A DNA stretch of 64,000 bases from Xestospongia bergquistia (Eukaryota > Porifera > Demospongiae > Haplosclerida > Petrosiidae). Below the pieces are notes generated by a model, which did not search any database, was not told the origin of the DNA, and was given only the letters and a program-made list of their open reading frames with translations. Position numbers and translations under genes: made by a program. The stretch lies in NCBI GenBank assembly GCA_963965975.1, contig OZ014411.1:27886249-27950248 (forward strand), given 5' to 3'. Shown here in pieces: positions 47,552-60,839 of the stretch (the first letter of the stretch is position 1; the number at the start of each line of letters is the position of its first letter).

Positions 47552-50500
47552 TTATTTAGGAGCCATACTCTTCCTAGCAGCTTTTGGATCACCTTTACGA
47601 TAAAGGACAACTTCCTATATAATCATATAGACATTATTACTAGTTGATGGTAGTGTTCCTGACCTGTTGTTTGAAGTATCTTCTCTCTTCTTCATCAATT
47701 AATACTAAATTGATGTAGTAACGACAAGAGAACTTCTTATTAACATCTCTCATAGTAGGGGTTAACTCATAGCCAGCAAGAAACAGTCGAATTGGAATAG
47801 ATTCACCTAAATAGAACATTAAGAGAATTATGTTAATAATTCTAATAATTCTTAGCATATTGTATTGTGTCATAATGTCATAGAAATGATGTTAAGAATA
47901 AATCAACTTAGCTGTATTGACTTATAACATGAAATAGTTCCACATCACAATATACTACTTGTATTTTACATGTACAGCAGGGTTACATTTAAGGAAGGGC
48001 GGAGGGAGCGAGGGGGTTTGCCCTCCTAGTTAACTTTCACCACCCTCTTGAATTTGGATACCACAATTATACACATAACATTATGTCATATCATACTTAT
48101 ATGTGGACATTATGTAGTATTTGTAACCAGATAACATCTATACTGTACTATTTGTCATGTGACAAGTGTTATTGTAGTCATGTGATACCTCGGACTGGTG
48201 CTCCATCCATTATCTCATATTTTGCTACTTGTTCATTTTCAGTATAAACATTAGGAGCTATTAATAAGACATTAATATCAATTTAACAATTAATGAACAT
48301 ACGGGTCCCTGTTGTTTCTTTCTTAATGATAGCAATTTCCATGTGTTTAATTTTAATACGAACTAACAGAAAATAAATCTTTCCGACTACAACATCACGA
48401 AGATGATATCTACATTACACAAAGATAATATCAGGATATTACTCAGGATACTACTCAGTATACTAGACTTATAACATAATGTATTGATATAATGTATAAT
48501 ACAGACACCTCATATTAGAGATCTAAAAGAGGATGTCCCTTTAATTATAAGATGTAATATCAATACTAGCCAGATATACTGACTAAGACTTACTTGGACT
48601 TGTTATATTCAAACTCAATATGAAGACAGTCTTCAATACCCACTTCCATCTTGAGACTAATTAATAGGAGGAGTCAATGGGTGGAGCCAACATTAATGAC
48701 GTACCTATTAATAATATCAGGATATGTGGACAATGTATGCACAGCGACATCATGTTCTTTGACAATGTCAGAGATCCGTCGCACAACTACCACTCGTACA
48801 AAATATCGTAGTCGTACATTAGTACCAGTATAGGTCTCATGAGGTTTGTCAACAGTGAGGAATTCAAAGGGAAATGTAGTACTCTGGGTGAGTTCTCCCG
48901 GAGGTGATATTTGGCGGACCAGTGATAAGAAATCATGATGATTGCCGCGATCATAAAACATCTCTAAAAGATACAATAACTTATTAGATGACATCAACTA
49001 TGTTTGCTACATCATAATACTTTACTCTCACATTATATTGTCATAGGACCATGTCAATTTGAAATTGAAAGCAACCAAACTTACTCACAATAACCTTCAC
49101 AATTCTAGAATGGATATATTTAACAACTAAGTCCTGAGTATGCACTCTACATTAGATAATATTTGGAAACCGAGTTGAATCATACATACTCTAAATAGAA
49201 CAAATTCCATCATGTATTGATGTTATCTCATGAATTTTGTGCTTTGTATCTAGTGTTATAAGGTGAAGCAAATTTTCTATTTCAACTTGTCATGAAATAG
49301 GGTTTCTATATTTGTTAGACAAAGGTCTTAGATGACACTGATGTTGTTCAAACATCATATCTGACATAACAAGTGTACCAGCCAGTCTTATAAGGCATCT
49401 TCATGCACATTAAACTATTTGCTTTGTTTTGTCCTTTTGTTGAAAATGAGAAATAAAATTTAACTGGATATTGTAGCACTGATAATCTATGAATTTAATT
49501 ATCTATTAGCCAATGAGAATGAGTATATCTCATTATGTTTCAATTTCTAAAACATTTTTATTAACTTTCTATGTTTCCTTTAAAGTTTATGTCTAGTATT
49601 CTATAGTCACTTTATAGACACTGCTGTAAATTATATCAATCTTGTTAACTTCAGTTATTTATCACAATATACAAAGTGTCCAGGTAGTCTTACAATCATA
49701 TTGATATATACATCATCACTATAGTTGTATAGATATCCTTTTACATCATTTCAATTTTTTGTTGTATGTGATATTAAAAAGGATGAATGAAATTGAAGTA
49801 CATATTACATTACCAATAACAATAATAAATATAAATATTGAAACTATTTATTCTAAATTTCTTGTGAAATCCAAAATTCAAAAGCTTTATTATGAAATTG
49901 AGATATTCATTAACAGCAATTGGATTTAAATTATAGTAGTCTTGTTAATAAGTAATGTGTACAATTTTGTTACCCAACCTGTTTCAAATTTCTTTAATAT
50001 TATTCCATATCTATTTAACATACAGTTATTGTTAAAGTTTATAAAAAATACAAATGTATTGAAGCTATATTGACTTGAAAATGGTCTAAATCAAGCATTT
50101 CTCTGATAGATTCCAAGTAAATACTACAGACACACCCATTATTAATTGTAATAAACCTTTCATGAAAATGAAGGCAATCTTGAGAATCACAACCTTTTTG
50201 ACCTCAAGAAATTTGTGCTATTTGGTTTAAAATGCCTAACCTATTGTGATGAACAATTCCTATAGTAGCTATTGGACTAACCTATCTGTCCTACAAACTC
50301 GACACGTATTCCATGATGTTCTAACTTCCTTCCTTTCAAGTTAACTTGAACACGACCGGAGACTGTCTCACCATCTAAATATAATGGAAGCTTGTCTTTC
50401 TTGCCTTCTTCATTTTTCACATCTACTTTGCGACGTTTCTCGATATCAGAGAGTTCTATAACGATCTCTGCGCCTTGACCTATACCAAAAAAGCTCTAAA

Positions 50501-50554
50501 GAAAGAAGAAATACTAAATGGCTGAAGAAGAAATAGAGAAAACGAACCCACCAT
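47552..50554 (-). CDS. VPS26: Retromer subunit VPS26
   Basis: Eight coding exons: 50,552-50,554; 50,282-50,495; 48,705-48,963; about 48,577-48,656; 48,303-48,409; 48,187-48,257; 47,664-47,806; 47,552-47,614. Arrestin-fold signatures of the family are plain: YLDGETVSGRVQVNLKGRK, LEHHGIRVEFVGQIEMF, FLSLVRQISPPGEL, VRLRYFVRVVVVRR, SKYHLRDVVVGKIYFLLVRI and PIRLFLAGYELTPTMRDVNK. VPS26 joins VPS35 and VPS29 in the retromer that returns cargo from endosomes. The first coding exon holds only the ATG (ATG|GTGGGT), giving MSFFG. This matches the MSF start of animal VPS26 and is the only junction found that keeps frame. Intron 2 is 1.3 kb and featureless. Confidence 0.95.
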
Positions 50555-51249
50555 TTTCGACACCGTTCAGCCACGCCCCTCAGTGAGCAAAGTAGCCACA
50601 CCTTCCAACGTGTATCTGAGTATGCACGCCTCGATACGAGGCTATATTATATATATCCTGTAGGTCATCTACCCGCCAGTGTTCTGTACTGTGTGTCTTA
50701 TTCTCAATAATTTTTAATAGTTAGACTCTTCAATGCTTTTCTTCTTGTGTTAATTAGTATATAACTCAAATTTAAAATTAATAAGTTAATATTCAATTCT
50801 TATCATTTGATCAACAATAATTTAGCTTCGCGTCGCATGACGATTCCATTCCAGAAACTTATACCGCAACATATGAGGACTTAGAGCTTCCAATGTAATT
50901 ATTAATTCACTCGTACTATTTCTAGCAGTAGCTGGTAGCGTACGTCATTCAATTATCCAATATCATAGATATTGAATGACGTGCGGGCGAACTTAAAAAA
51001 TTAAAATTTAACCCTATTGTTGTCAGCTTTGAAAATACAGTTTTTTTATATAGTTATGAAACCAAGCGCTTTCAGATTGATCATTGTCTTTTTTAACAAT
51101 CCATAAAAGGAAGTTACTTCTACTATTGGCAAATTTCACAAATAATATATTACAATTAAGGGAGTAATCACACAATTGTTCAATAATCATTATAACTAAA
51201 GGACTAAGTACAAAACCATAATACTCAACTTGTTAAATGATTACTACAG

Positions 51250-52065
51250 TTACTTGATCTCTTCAACTTTCACTAGTGAACTATATTCTCCAATGGTCAT
51301 TGTAGCAAGCGTATCATGGAAGTTAACTTTAAAAGATGCTGGACCTTTAGTCGAAGGATTTTGTAAGGCTTTTTCAGCTGCTGCTCCAAAGTAGGAAAGT
51401 GCTGCTACTGTAGCAAGGCAAGGATCACTTTTATTTGCTCCAATAAAACAAGAAATTGTTGCAGTTACTGAACATCCAGCTCCAGTGAGTTGTGTTAAGA
51501 TTTGATCACCATTCTTTATAGCAAAAATTCTCTCTCCATCAGATACATAGTCTATTTCACCAGTAACTGCTACTATGGTTCCATGTTGTTTAGCTAGCGT
51601 TTTCACTACCTCTCCAGGATTGACTAGACCACCCACTGAGTCCACTCCCTGAACTTCACCTCCGGCATTAGCAAGTACACCAATTTCTCCTTCATTGCCT
51701 CGTAGAACAGCAAGCTTAACCTCGCTAAGTATCTTCTTAGCAGTTTTGGTACGATAAGGTGTTGCACCATTTCCAACAGGATCAAAAACCACAGGTATAC
51801 CTAGAGTATTGGCCTCTTTGCCTGCCACTAACATAGCCTCAACCCAGTTAGGCTCCAATGTCCCCATGTTAATATTGAGGCATGATGCAAGCTTAACCAT
51901 GTCCTTCACTTCTTCTAAAGAATGTGCCATGACAGGCCTACCTCCAACATGGAGCGTGACATTAGCAGTTAGTTCCATTACCACAAAATTAGTGATATGA
52001 TGTACAAGAGGTTTTGATTCCCTCACATTCTTGAATATATTAGCTAATTTTTCAACAAGAGACAT
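51250..52065 (-). CDS. thiM: Hydroxyethylthiazole kinase (ThiM family), intronless
   Basis: 271 residues, the usual ThiM length. Family motifs in order: PLVHHITNFVVMELTAN, GGRPVMAHSLEEV, LNINMGTL, FDPVGNGATPYRT, VLRGNEGEI, VAVTGEIDYVSDGER and TGAGCSVTA, which holds the conserved catalytic-loop Cys. It phosphorylates 4-methyl-5-hydroxyethylthiazole in thiamine salvage. Common in bacteria, fungi and plants; not standard in most animals. There is a single exon, though an in-frame TAG followed by GAAGTACAC upstream looks like a splice acceptor, so a 5' exon or UTR intron is possible. Flanking VPS26 is clearly animal, so this is not obviously contamination. Confidence 0.92.
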   Translation of the reverse strand: MSLVEKLANIFKNVRESKPLVHHITNFVVMELTANVTLHVGGRPVMAHSLEEVKDMVKLASCLNINMGTLEPNWVEAMLVAGKEANTLGIPVVFDPVGNGATPYRTKTAKKILSEVKLAVLRGNEGEIGVLANAGGEVQGVDSVGGLVNPGEVVKTLAKQHGTIVAVTGEIDYVSDGERIFAIKNGDQILTQLTGAGCSVTATISCFIGANKSDPCLATVAALSYFGAAAEKALQNPSTKGPASFKVNFHDTLATMTIGEYSSLVKVEEIK

Positions 52066-53276
52066 CTCTAATGGGTTTGAGGGGAATACCAGGGCGTGTA
52101 CTTCCTATAATTTTAATCAGTTGTAATATGAATAATTTATAAGATCATGAATTATTCATATTTTCAATCACGTTAAATTTTAGTTCTCTATTAAAGTTCT
52201 TAACAAGCAGGTATGCTTCAAAAACAAATAAAAAAGCATGTATATTGTATACACAAGTTAAATGCATTCCATGTACTTTTAAGCATATGAATATTTAAAT
52301 TTTTCATATCTATCATGTATAATATAACATTGATATATATATATAATCATGATAGTAATTTAAATGTACATCATATATACTAAATTAATACTTCTGTAAA
52401 GTTCAATCACTAGCTTGAGATCTTTTTTTTGTTTCTAAGTACAGTTAATAGAGAAAATAATATGTTTGCTCTTAAGTTTATTGTTAAAAATAGACAAACA
52501 ACAAAGTATTTATGACTTCAGTGAAGTGATATTGACACATCCTGTAACTTATACTCTACTCTTCATAATATGGATTAGAGGACTTGGTATGATAAACTGT
52601 TTATTTAAAAAGTATTTTAACCCTTTTATGGCTCTCTTATTGAGCACTTGTTTAGAACAATGAATTGTTATGCGATATAGGAACACTATTAGTATATTCT
52701 AAATTATTAATTAGTAAGAGACTAGAAGAAGTGTCATAAATATAGAATGACTATATGAGGAAATTTAAATAAGGAAATATTTAAATTTGGACAATGGTCT
52801 GCATCAAAAATTGAGAATTGGTTCATGTCGCAAAATCACTTGAATTTTTTTAAGAAGTTAGCTATATAGGTCCTTGTTAAGTGACCTTAGTAATACTGTT
52901 CTCAAATGTTGCCTTACATTTAAAAATGCTATTAAAAAGCTCCTTGTTTTACTAGGACATGTATATGTTCATTAATGAATCTCTTGTTATTTCACAGTTT
53001 GAAAACCTTTCTGAACACGACAAACTTGTATTAAAAAATAAAAAAGACATGACTAGTAATTACTAGTTCATTTCAATAATCTATTCTTAAGGAGAGTGAA
53101 GACACATTAGTTATCATGGCAAGAATGTTATATGATCTTTAAATCTTGGGTCTCACAAACCTGTCCCTCATTCTTTACATAACAAATGAATGTCCTGTCT
53201 TATAATTCTAACATAATGTGTATACAATAGAACATGTATATGAGCTGTTACTATTGTATCTAATATCTAGTGATTA
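52066..53276. other. Intergenic AT-rich DNA
   Basis: No gene recognised. The TAG|GAAGTACACGCC acceptor-like site of thiM lies at about 52,110. A 65-codon frame at 52,466 has no support. Confidence 0.4.
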
Positions 53277-54220
53277 TGTCAGGTTACTTCAGCGTAATGT
53301 AGTTAACCCCTCCCATAATTTGTGATGACACTGTTGAATTTAATATCTACTACTGGTAGTGTTACCAATACACCTCTTAAAAATATAAAGGTAAGTGATT
53401 GATATATAGTGACTTACTAGCACCATTAATTGAGGACTTACAAGGACAAACATCATTCACTATTTAGCTAATATATAGCTACAATATTAGACTGCACCAA
53501 TATAATCATAATTATGGATAAGTTAATTTGTGGTTACTAGAATTCATATGAAACTATTAAAGTTACTAGTAGACTACTCATTGTTTAGTTGATATGTTTT
53601 GAAGGTTGTCTTTTAACATAACCACTAATTGTAAAGTTATAATAACACTGCCAAGTTATCATAGATTCTATACTAAACATGATAAATTTATTTACAAATT
53701 GGTTACGTGGAATAGTTCCCTTATGTCACTTTACATCAAACTACATGAATTAGTATGGTATTCACAAGGAGTAACGCAAACATATAGTATTTTCAGCTTT
53801 TAAAAGACTACAGTAATGCAACTTAAATTATCCTGTTTTACATTAGTTTGATATCACTACTCTATTGTTCATCTGATCTTTCACTGTTGAGTCTGCTGTC
53901 ATAATGAGCTGGTGTCACATAATATCAGTTATGCTGTATATCTACAGTATATATAACAATATTATTCAGAAAAAGAAAAAAGGAGGAGGAGTGGGCAATT
54001 CCTCAGTGAATGGTAGTATTAAGTTACATAATTGCATTATATATAACAATACAGTTCAGCATGGTAGAGGAGGAGGAGTGTTGATATTTTTATATGGTTA
54101 TGGTAGCATTGATTTTTATAACTGCACTATATGCATCAATATTGCTTGGAAGAGAAGAGGAGGTGTATACATTCATTCAGATGGAAGTGGTAGTTTTAAG
54201 TTTAGTAACTGCATAATATA
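53277..54220 (+). pseudogene. Deleted copy of the Pmp-repeat receptor gene
   Basis: 53,277-53,945 matches 55,820-56,500 almost base for base: upstream region, then MSWCHI.SV.LYIYS start. At ATCTACAGT it jumps into a beta-helix repeat region (KLHNCIIYNNTVQHGRGGGV, DFYNCTI..RRGGVYI) and runs into a stop at IIYCI, where the minisatellite begins. The bulk of the gene is missing. Confidence 0.8.
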
Positions 54221-55817
54221 TTGTATCTAATATTACTATTGTATCTAATATTACTATTGTATCTAATATTACTATTGTATCTAATATTACTATTGTATCT
54301 AATATTACTATTGTATCTAATATTACTATTGTATCTAATATTACTATTGTATCTAATATTACTAGTGTATCTAATATTACTATTGTATCTAATATTACTA
54401 TTGTATCTAATATTACTATTGTATCTAATATTACTAGTGTATCTAATATTACTATTGTATCTAATATTACTATTGTATCTAATATTACTATTGTATCTAA
54501 TATTACTAGTGTATCTAATATTACTATTGTATCTAATATTACTAGTGTATCTAATATTACTATTGTATCTAATATTACTATTGTATCTAATATTACTATT
54601 GTATCTAATATTACTAGTGTATCTAATATTACTATTGTATCTAATATTACTAGTGTATCTAATATTACTATTGTATCTAATATTACTATTGTATCTAATA
54701 TTACTATTGTATCTAATATTACTAGTGTATCTAATATTACTAGTGTATCTAATATTACTATTGTATCTAATATTACTATTGTATTTAATATTACTAGTGT
54801 ATCTAATATTACTAGTGTATCTAATATTACTAGTGTATCTAATATTACTATTGTATCTAATATTACTATTGTATCTAATATTACTATTGTATCTAATATT
54901 ACTATTGTATCTAATATTACTAGTGTATCTAATATTACTATTGTATCTAATATTACTATTGTATCTAATATTACTATTGTATCTAATATTACTAGTGTAT
55001 CTAATATTACTAGTGTATCTAATATTACTAGTGTATCTAATATTACTATTGTATCTAATATTACTATTGTATCTAATATTACTAGTGTATCTAATATTAC
55101 TAGTGTATCTAATATTACTATTGTATCTAATATTACTAGAGTATCTAATATTACTATTGTATCTAATATTACTAGTGTATCTAATATTACTAGTGTATCT
55201 AATATTACTATTGTATCTAATATTACTATTGTATCTAATATTACTATTGTATCTAATATTACTATTGTATCTAATATTACTATTGTATCTAATATTACTA
55301 TTGTATCTGATATTAGTATTGTATCTAATATTACTATTGTATCTAATATTACTAGTGTATCTAATATTACTATTGCATCTAATATTACTATTGTATCTAA
55401 TATTACTATTGTATCTAATATTACTATTGTATCTGATATTAGTATTGTATCTAATATTACTATTGCATCTAATATTACTATTGTATCTAATATTACTATT
55501 GTATCTAATATTACTATTGTATCTAATATTACTATTGTATCTAATATTACTATTGTATCTGATATTAGTATTGTATCTAATATTACTATTGTATCTAATA
55601 TTACTAGTGTATCTAATATTACTATTGCATCTAATATTACTATTGTATCTAATATTACTATTGTATCTGATATTAGTATTGTATCTAATATTACTATTGT
55701 ATCTAATATTACTAGTGTATCTAATATTACTATTGCATCTAATATTACTATTGTATCTAATATTACTATTGCATCTAATATTACTATTGTATCTAATATT
55801 ACTAGTGTATCTAATAT
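54221..55817. repeat. 18-bp minisatellite, about 88 copies
   Basis: Unit TATCTAATATTACTATTG with few variants: TAGTG for TATTG, GCATCT for GTATCT, and GATATTAG. Toward the 3' end the variants recur in ordered blocks (GATATTAG unit, plain units, TAGTG unit, GCATCT unit at about 55,308, 55,552 and 55,660), a higher-order repeat. Two forward frames are open throughout (LILLLY and SNITIV), simply because the unit length is 18. Confidence 0.97.
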
Positions 55818-56454
55818 CTGGTGATTATGTCTGGTTACTTCAGCATAATGTAGTTAACCCCTCCCATAATTCGTGATGACACTGTTGAATTTAATCTCTA
55901 CTACTGGTAGTGTTACCAATACACCTCTTAAAAATATAAAGGTAAGTGATTGATATATAGTGACTTACTAGCACCATTAATTGAGGACTTACAAGGACAA
56001 ACATCATTCACTATTTAGCTAATATATAGCTACAATATTAGACTGCACCAATATTGTCATAATTATGGATAAGTTAATTTGTGGTTACTAGAATTCATAT
56101 GAAACTATTAAAGTTACTAGTAGACTACTCATTGTTTAGTTGATATGTTTTGAAGGTTGTCTTTTAACATAACCACTAATTGTAAAGTTATAATAACACT
56201 GCCAAGCTCTCATAGATTCTATACTAAACATGATAAATTTATTTACAAATTGGTTACGTGGAATAGTTCCCTTATGTCACTTTACATCAAACTACATGAA
56301 TTACTATGGTATTCACAAGGAGTAACGCAAACATATAGTATTTTCAGCTTTTAAAAGACTACAGTAATGCAACTTAAATTATCCTGTTTTTCATTAGTTT
56401 GATATCATTACTCTATTGTTCATCTGATCTTTCACTGTTGAGTCTGCTGTCATA
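55818..56454 (+). repeat. Duplicated 5' region of the receptor family
   Basis: A ~640-bp block that also occurs at 53,277-53,900, 62,886-63,225 (3' part) and 63,591-64,000 (running off the window). It includes AATATAAAG|GTAAGTGATTG, a good splice donor, possibly the end of a non-coding first exon (about 55,941). Confidence 0.7.
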
Positions 56455-59400
56455 ATGAGCTGGTGTCACATAACATCAGTTATACTGTATATCTACAGTG
56501 GATATGTTACTGCTTCTGAGTATTATGTCTCTGCAGCTCCTAATGGAGTACCTTGTCCTACTACTGATTGACCTTGTCATAACCTCTCCCACTATGTTGC
56601 TGATTACAGTTCTTACTTCACTGATGATACAATCTTCTACTTCCTAGAGGGAACTCATACTCTACAAGGTATATTAGAGATCACTAATATAAGTAATATA
56701 ACTCTACAGGGACTTGGTCATATAGAACAAGGGTTTCATGAAACAGTCATACAATCTACCTCAGTAATAATGTGTAGTGATTACATCAGCAGTGGTATAC
56801 TATTTACTAATAACACAGACATTGTATTGAAATCAATAACAATAGCGAACTGCGGGGATTGTTTGTATATACTTCAGAATTATGGATATGTTAATGGCAG
56901 CTTATTCTTTAGTGACATTAATAATGTCACATTGGAATGGGTATCAGTCCAGAATGGTTCAGGTATTGGAATCATTCTTCACAATGCTTTAGACGTGTTA
57001 ATCATTAATTCCACATTTGCTAATAATGAAGGTCTTAAGGATATTTCAGGCAATGCAGTAATTATATATGATGATCAGGTTAATAGACTGTCCAGAATTA
57101 ATATTGCGAAATCAAATTTTACACTGGGCTTAGGATGTAGCATGACTTTGTGGAATTATAATGATACTGGAGTTGAAGTTAGAGTATTCATTGAAAATAG
57201 TAAGTTTTTGCATAATACTGCACAGTATGGAGGAGGAGTGAATATTAATTTATATAATGGACGTGGTACTATTGAGTTCAGTAATTGCACTATATACAAC
57301 AATACTGCATACTATGGAGGAGGAGGAGGAGTGTTCATTAATTTATATAATGAACGTGGTAGTATTGAGTTCAGTAATTGCACTATATACAACAATACTG
57401 CATACTACGGAGGAGGAGTGTTCATTTATTTATATAATGAAAGTGGTAGTATTGAGTTCAGTAACTGCACTATATACAACAATACTGCATACTACGGAGG
57501 AGGAAGAGGAGTGAATATTAATTTATATAATGAACGTGGTACTATTGAGTTCAGTAATTGCACTATATACAACAATACTGCATACTACGGAGGAGGAGTG
57601 TTCATTTATTTATATAATGAAAGTGGTAGTATTGAGTTCAGTAACTGCACTATATACAACAATACTGCATACTACGGAGGAGGAAGAGGAGTGAATATTA
57701 ATTTATATAATGAACGTGGTACTATTGAGTTCAGTAATTGCACTATATACAACAATACTGCATACTACGGACGAGGAGGAGGAGTGAATATTAATTTATA
57801 TAATGGAAGTGGTAGTATTGAGTTCAGTAATTGCACTATATACAACAATACTGCATACTACGGAGGAGGAGTGTTCATTGATTTATATAATGGACGTGGT
57901 AGTATTGAGTTCAGTAACTGCACTATATACAACAATGTTGGATACTATGGATCAGGATTGCTCATTGATAGTTTAATGTTTACTTCAACATATACCATTC
58001 ATTTTACAAATGTTTCATTTCATTTTAATAAACTACCAAACATGATTAATAAATATCAATCTGCTGTGTTACTAATGAACATTAGAAATGTTAGTTTTGA
58101 CCAAATTAAGATTACTAATCATAACACAACTGGTTTACTGAGTATCAACAGCCTAATAATATTTGATGGACATAGTACATTTGTAAACAATTCTGGCATT
58201 AATGGTGGGGGCATGGCTTTATATGGATCATCTAAATTATTTTTAAAGCAGAATACAAACATATTATTTGTCAATAATCATGCCAGTGAGTCAGGTGGAG
58301 GAATCTTTGTGTCACAAGTTGTTGATAGGGATGACATGACATTTTGTTCCTTTAATAATTTTCCTTTATATGATGCATTTATTAAGACAATGTTATATTT
58401 TGTCAACAATACAGCAAACATATCTGGTGATGTCTTGTATGGAGGTCGAATCTCTCATTGCATAAACTTTCACTTTGGTCAAAATTTTCATTATCCTCAA
58501 CAGACAGGTCTATCAGTAGTGTCATCAGATCCTATTCAAGTGTGTTTTTGTGAATCAAACAAACAAAATTGCTCTATTAGAAACTTCAATATAACTGCAA
58601 TACCTGGAATTAATGTCAATATACCACTAGCTACTGTTGGTAATAAAGATGGCTTAACAAAGGGTGTGATAAAATTGACAACATCAGATAGTTCATCATC
58701 TACTGTACAAACTGACAATACTAGACTAAATGCAACTTGTACCAATGTAACTTTCAACTTAATAGCAAACCCTTCATTGAATACAACACAAGTTTATGTA
58801 ACACTTGATAGTTCAATCAGTGGACCTTCATCTGATGTCTATGTTAAAGTCATTGAAGTTAGCATTAAGTCCTGTCCAATTGGTTATCCATTACTAAATG
58901 ATGTTTGCAGTTGTAGATCTGAATTAAATACATCTTCAATAACTTGTGATATTAACACTCAAATTATAACTAGAAATGGTGACATGTGGATTGGTTATAA
59001 AAATGACTCAGACTGTCTTATTGTTTATTCAAATTGCCCTTTTGATTACTGCAATGACGGAACAGTTCATTTTAAAATCACCTCTCCAGATACACAGTGT
59101 CTTCACAATCGATCTGGACTACTCTGTGGACAATGTCCTGAAGGCCTTAGTCTCATATTAGGTTCCAACAAATGTGGACGATGTACTAATAACTACATAG
59201 CTCTTATCATTCCATTTGCTTTAGCTGGTATAGCACTGGTAGCTTTTATCATTACTTTAAACTTAACTGTGTCTGTGGGTACAATCAATGGACTAATATT
59301 CTATGCTAATGTTGTCAAAATATATGAACCCATCTTCTTTCACAATGATCCTGTGAATGTTCTTAGTCTATTCATTTCCTGGCTCAATCTTGATCTTGGT

Positions 59401-60414
59401 ATTGAGACTTGTTTCTTTGATGGTTTGGATTCTTGCATTAAGACATGGCTACAGTTTATCTTTCCATTTTATGTTTGGTTTCTAGTAATACTCATTGTAG
59501 TATCATCACAATATTCTAGCAAAGTGGTTCGACTTATGGGAAGACAAGCAATTCCAGTACTAGCCACTATGATCCTTCTCTCTTATACTAAACTGATACG
59601 CACCGTCTTCCAAGCTCTTTATTTTGTCAATATTCAGTGTAAAGGTAAGAATAATGTTCCATTATTGAGGTGGTACATTGATGCTAATGTCCACTATGTA
59701 GGAGGTTATTGTCATCTACCATTGTTCCTGTTTTCACTGGCTGTACTCATTTTACTGATTGTTCCATACACCCTCTACCTTCTTGCTATACCATTATTTG
59801 AAGGACCTTTATCAAAATACATGCGTTGCTGCCAAAAGTATATGAAGCCTTTCTTTGATGCATATGGAGGTCCATATAAGGACAAATGTCGTTTTTGGAC
59901 TGGATTTTTACTACTTGTTCGTGTTGTCTTAGCACTGGTTGTTTCTCTGGATACTGAGGCTATGATAAGCTTGGATGTGTTAACATCTGTTTTATCTGTT
60001 ATTGTATCAATGTATTTCCTTTTGAGAGGAATATACCAAAAGTTACCATTGGCTTGTCTAGAAATGTCTTTTTTTCTTAATCTCATGTTAATGGCTTATG
60101 TGAAAGTACAAACTTGTAACAAGTCAATGTCAAGGGAAGTGTTAAGTGTTGCTTTAGTATCAGAATCTTTTGTAGTATTCTGTGGTATTATCCTCTATCA
60201 TGTCTGGGATCTTTTTTCTAAATCTTGTTTGAAACGACCATTTGCAAAAATTATGAGGGTTTTCAAGAAGCCTCTATCAGGTCCTATTGCTGATGACGCA
60301 GAAGATTCTTTATTGCGTTCTGGATCTCCTGCTTTAATATGTGAAAGTAGTTCAGTGACTGTGGTATCAGTACTAATGAGCCGAGAATCACTACTGGATG
60401 ATGAAGATGACTAA
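56455..60414 (+). CDS. Pmp-type beta-helix repeat receptor with multi-pass membrane C-terminus (in-frame TGA near start)
   Basis: ATG at 56,455 (MSWCHITSVILYIYSGYV, signal-like) is in frame with the 1,214-codon ORF from 56,770, but TGA at 56,569-56,571 interrupts at codon 39; the paralogue at 62.5 kb is open there. Order: N-terminal domain (FYFLEGTHTLQGILEITNIS); about eight near-identical 29-32-residue repeats at 57,190-57,950 (FSNCTIYNNTAYYGGGV), the NNTA/GGG pattern of polymorphic-membrane-protein beta-helices; a spacer with further GGG(I/M) repeats; a Cys-rich box (CPIGYPLLNDVCSC, GLLCGQCPEGLSL) about 700-800 residues into the ORF; then roughly seven to nine hydrophobic helices and an acidic tail (LLDDEDD). 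A surface receptor or sensor is likely; ligand unknown. With the TGA it may be a pseudogene, or translation may start at 56,770 without a signal. Confidence 0.8.
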
Positions 60415-60839
60415 TGCTTGATTTCTTGACATAATACAATTGTTTGAATTCTACCTCATAAAACTGATTGTGTTTTGATTTGGATAACCTTGTTTCTTAT
60501 ATGTAGTTAACAACAATAGCAGTATGTAATGTAAATTATAATATCATAGAAGTGTGTTATTATATATTACTAAACTTATTGTTAATATTGTAGTTGTTGT
60601 TATTGTTATTTAGTATTAATTATAAAGATACATTTTATATTGTGTTAACTCTTACTGTTATAAGTACAAGTACTATCTAGTGACATATCAGTTGATATTA
60701 TAGTTACAACTGGTCACCTCATACTCTACTCTACATAATATATAATATCATAGAAAATTATGATAATAAATTAATTAGGTTTACAGTATTCTTATAAATG
60801 AGTATTAAAAGGAACCCAGCTTTGATCGGTGACCTCAGG

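Noticed and set aside
54221..55876. 551-codon Leu/Ile/Tyr repeat ORF (LILLLY)
   Set aside because: It is a translation of the 18-bp minisatellite. The frame SNITIV is open as well, the array is nearly absent in the twin locus, and the start falls inside the repeat.
53606..56354. 65-codon frame conserved at 53,606 and 56,157
   Set aside because: It starts with TTG, and the third copy (about 62,934) has a TAG in it. Similarity is explained by duplication of the 5' block.
56569..56571. TGA read as selenocysteine
   Set aside because: The paralogue has Leu/Pro context rather than Cys, and no selenocysteine insertion element was recognised nearby.
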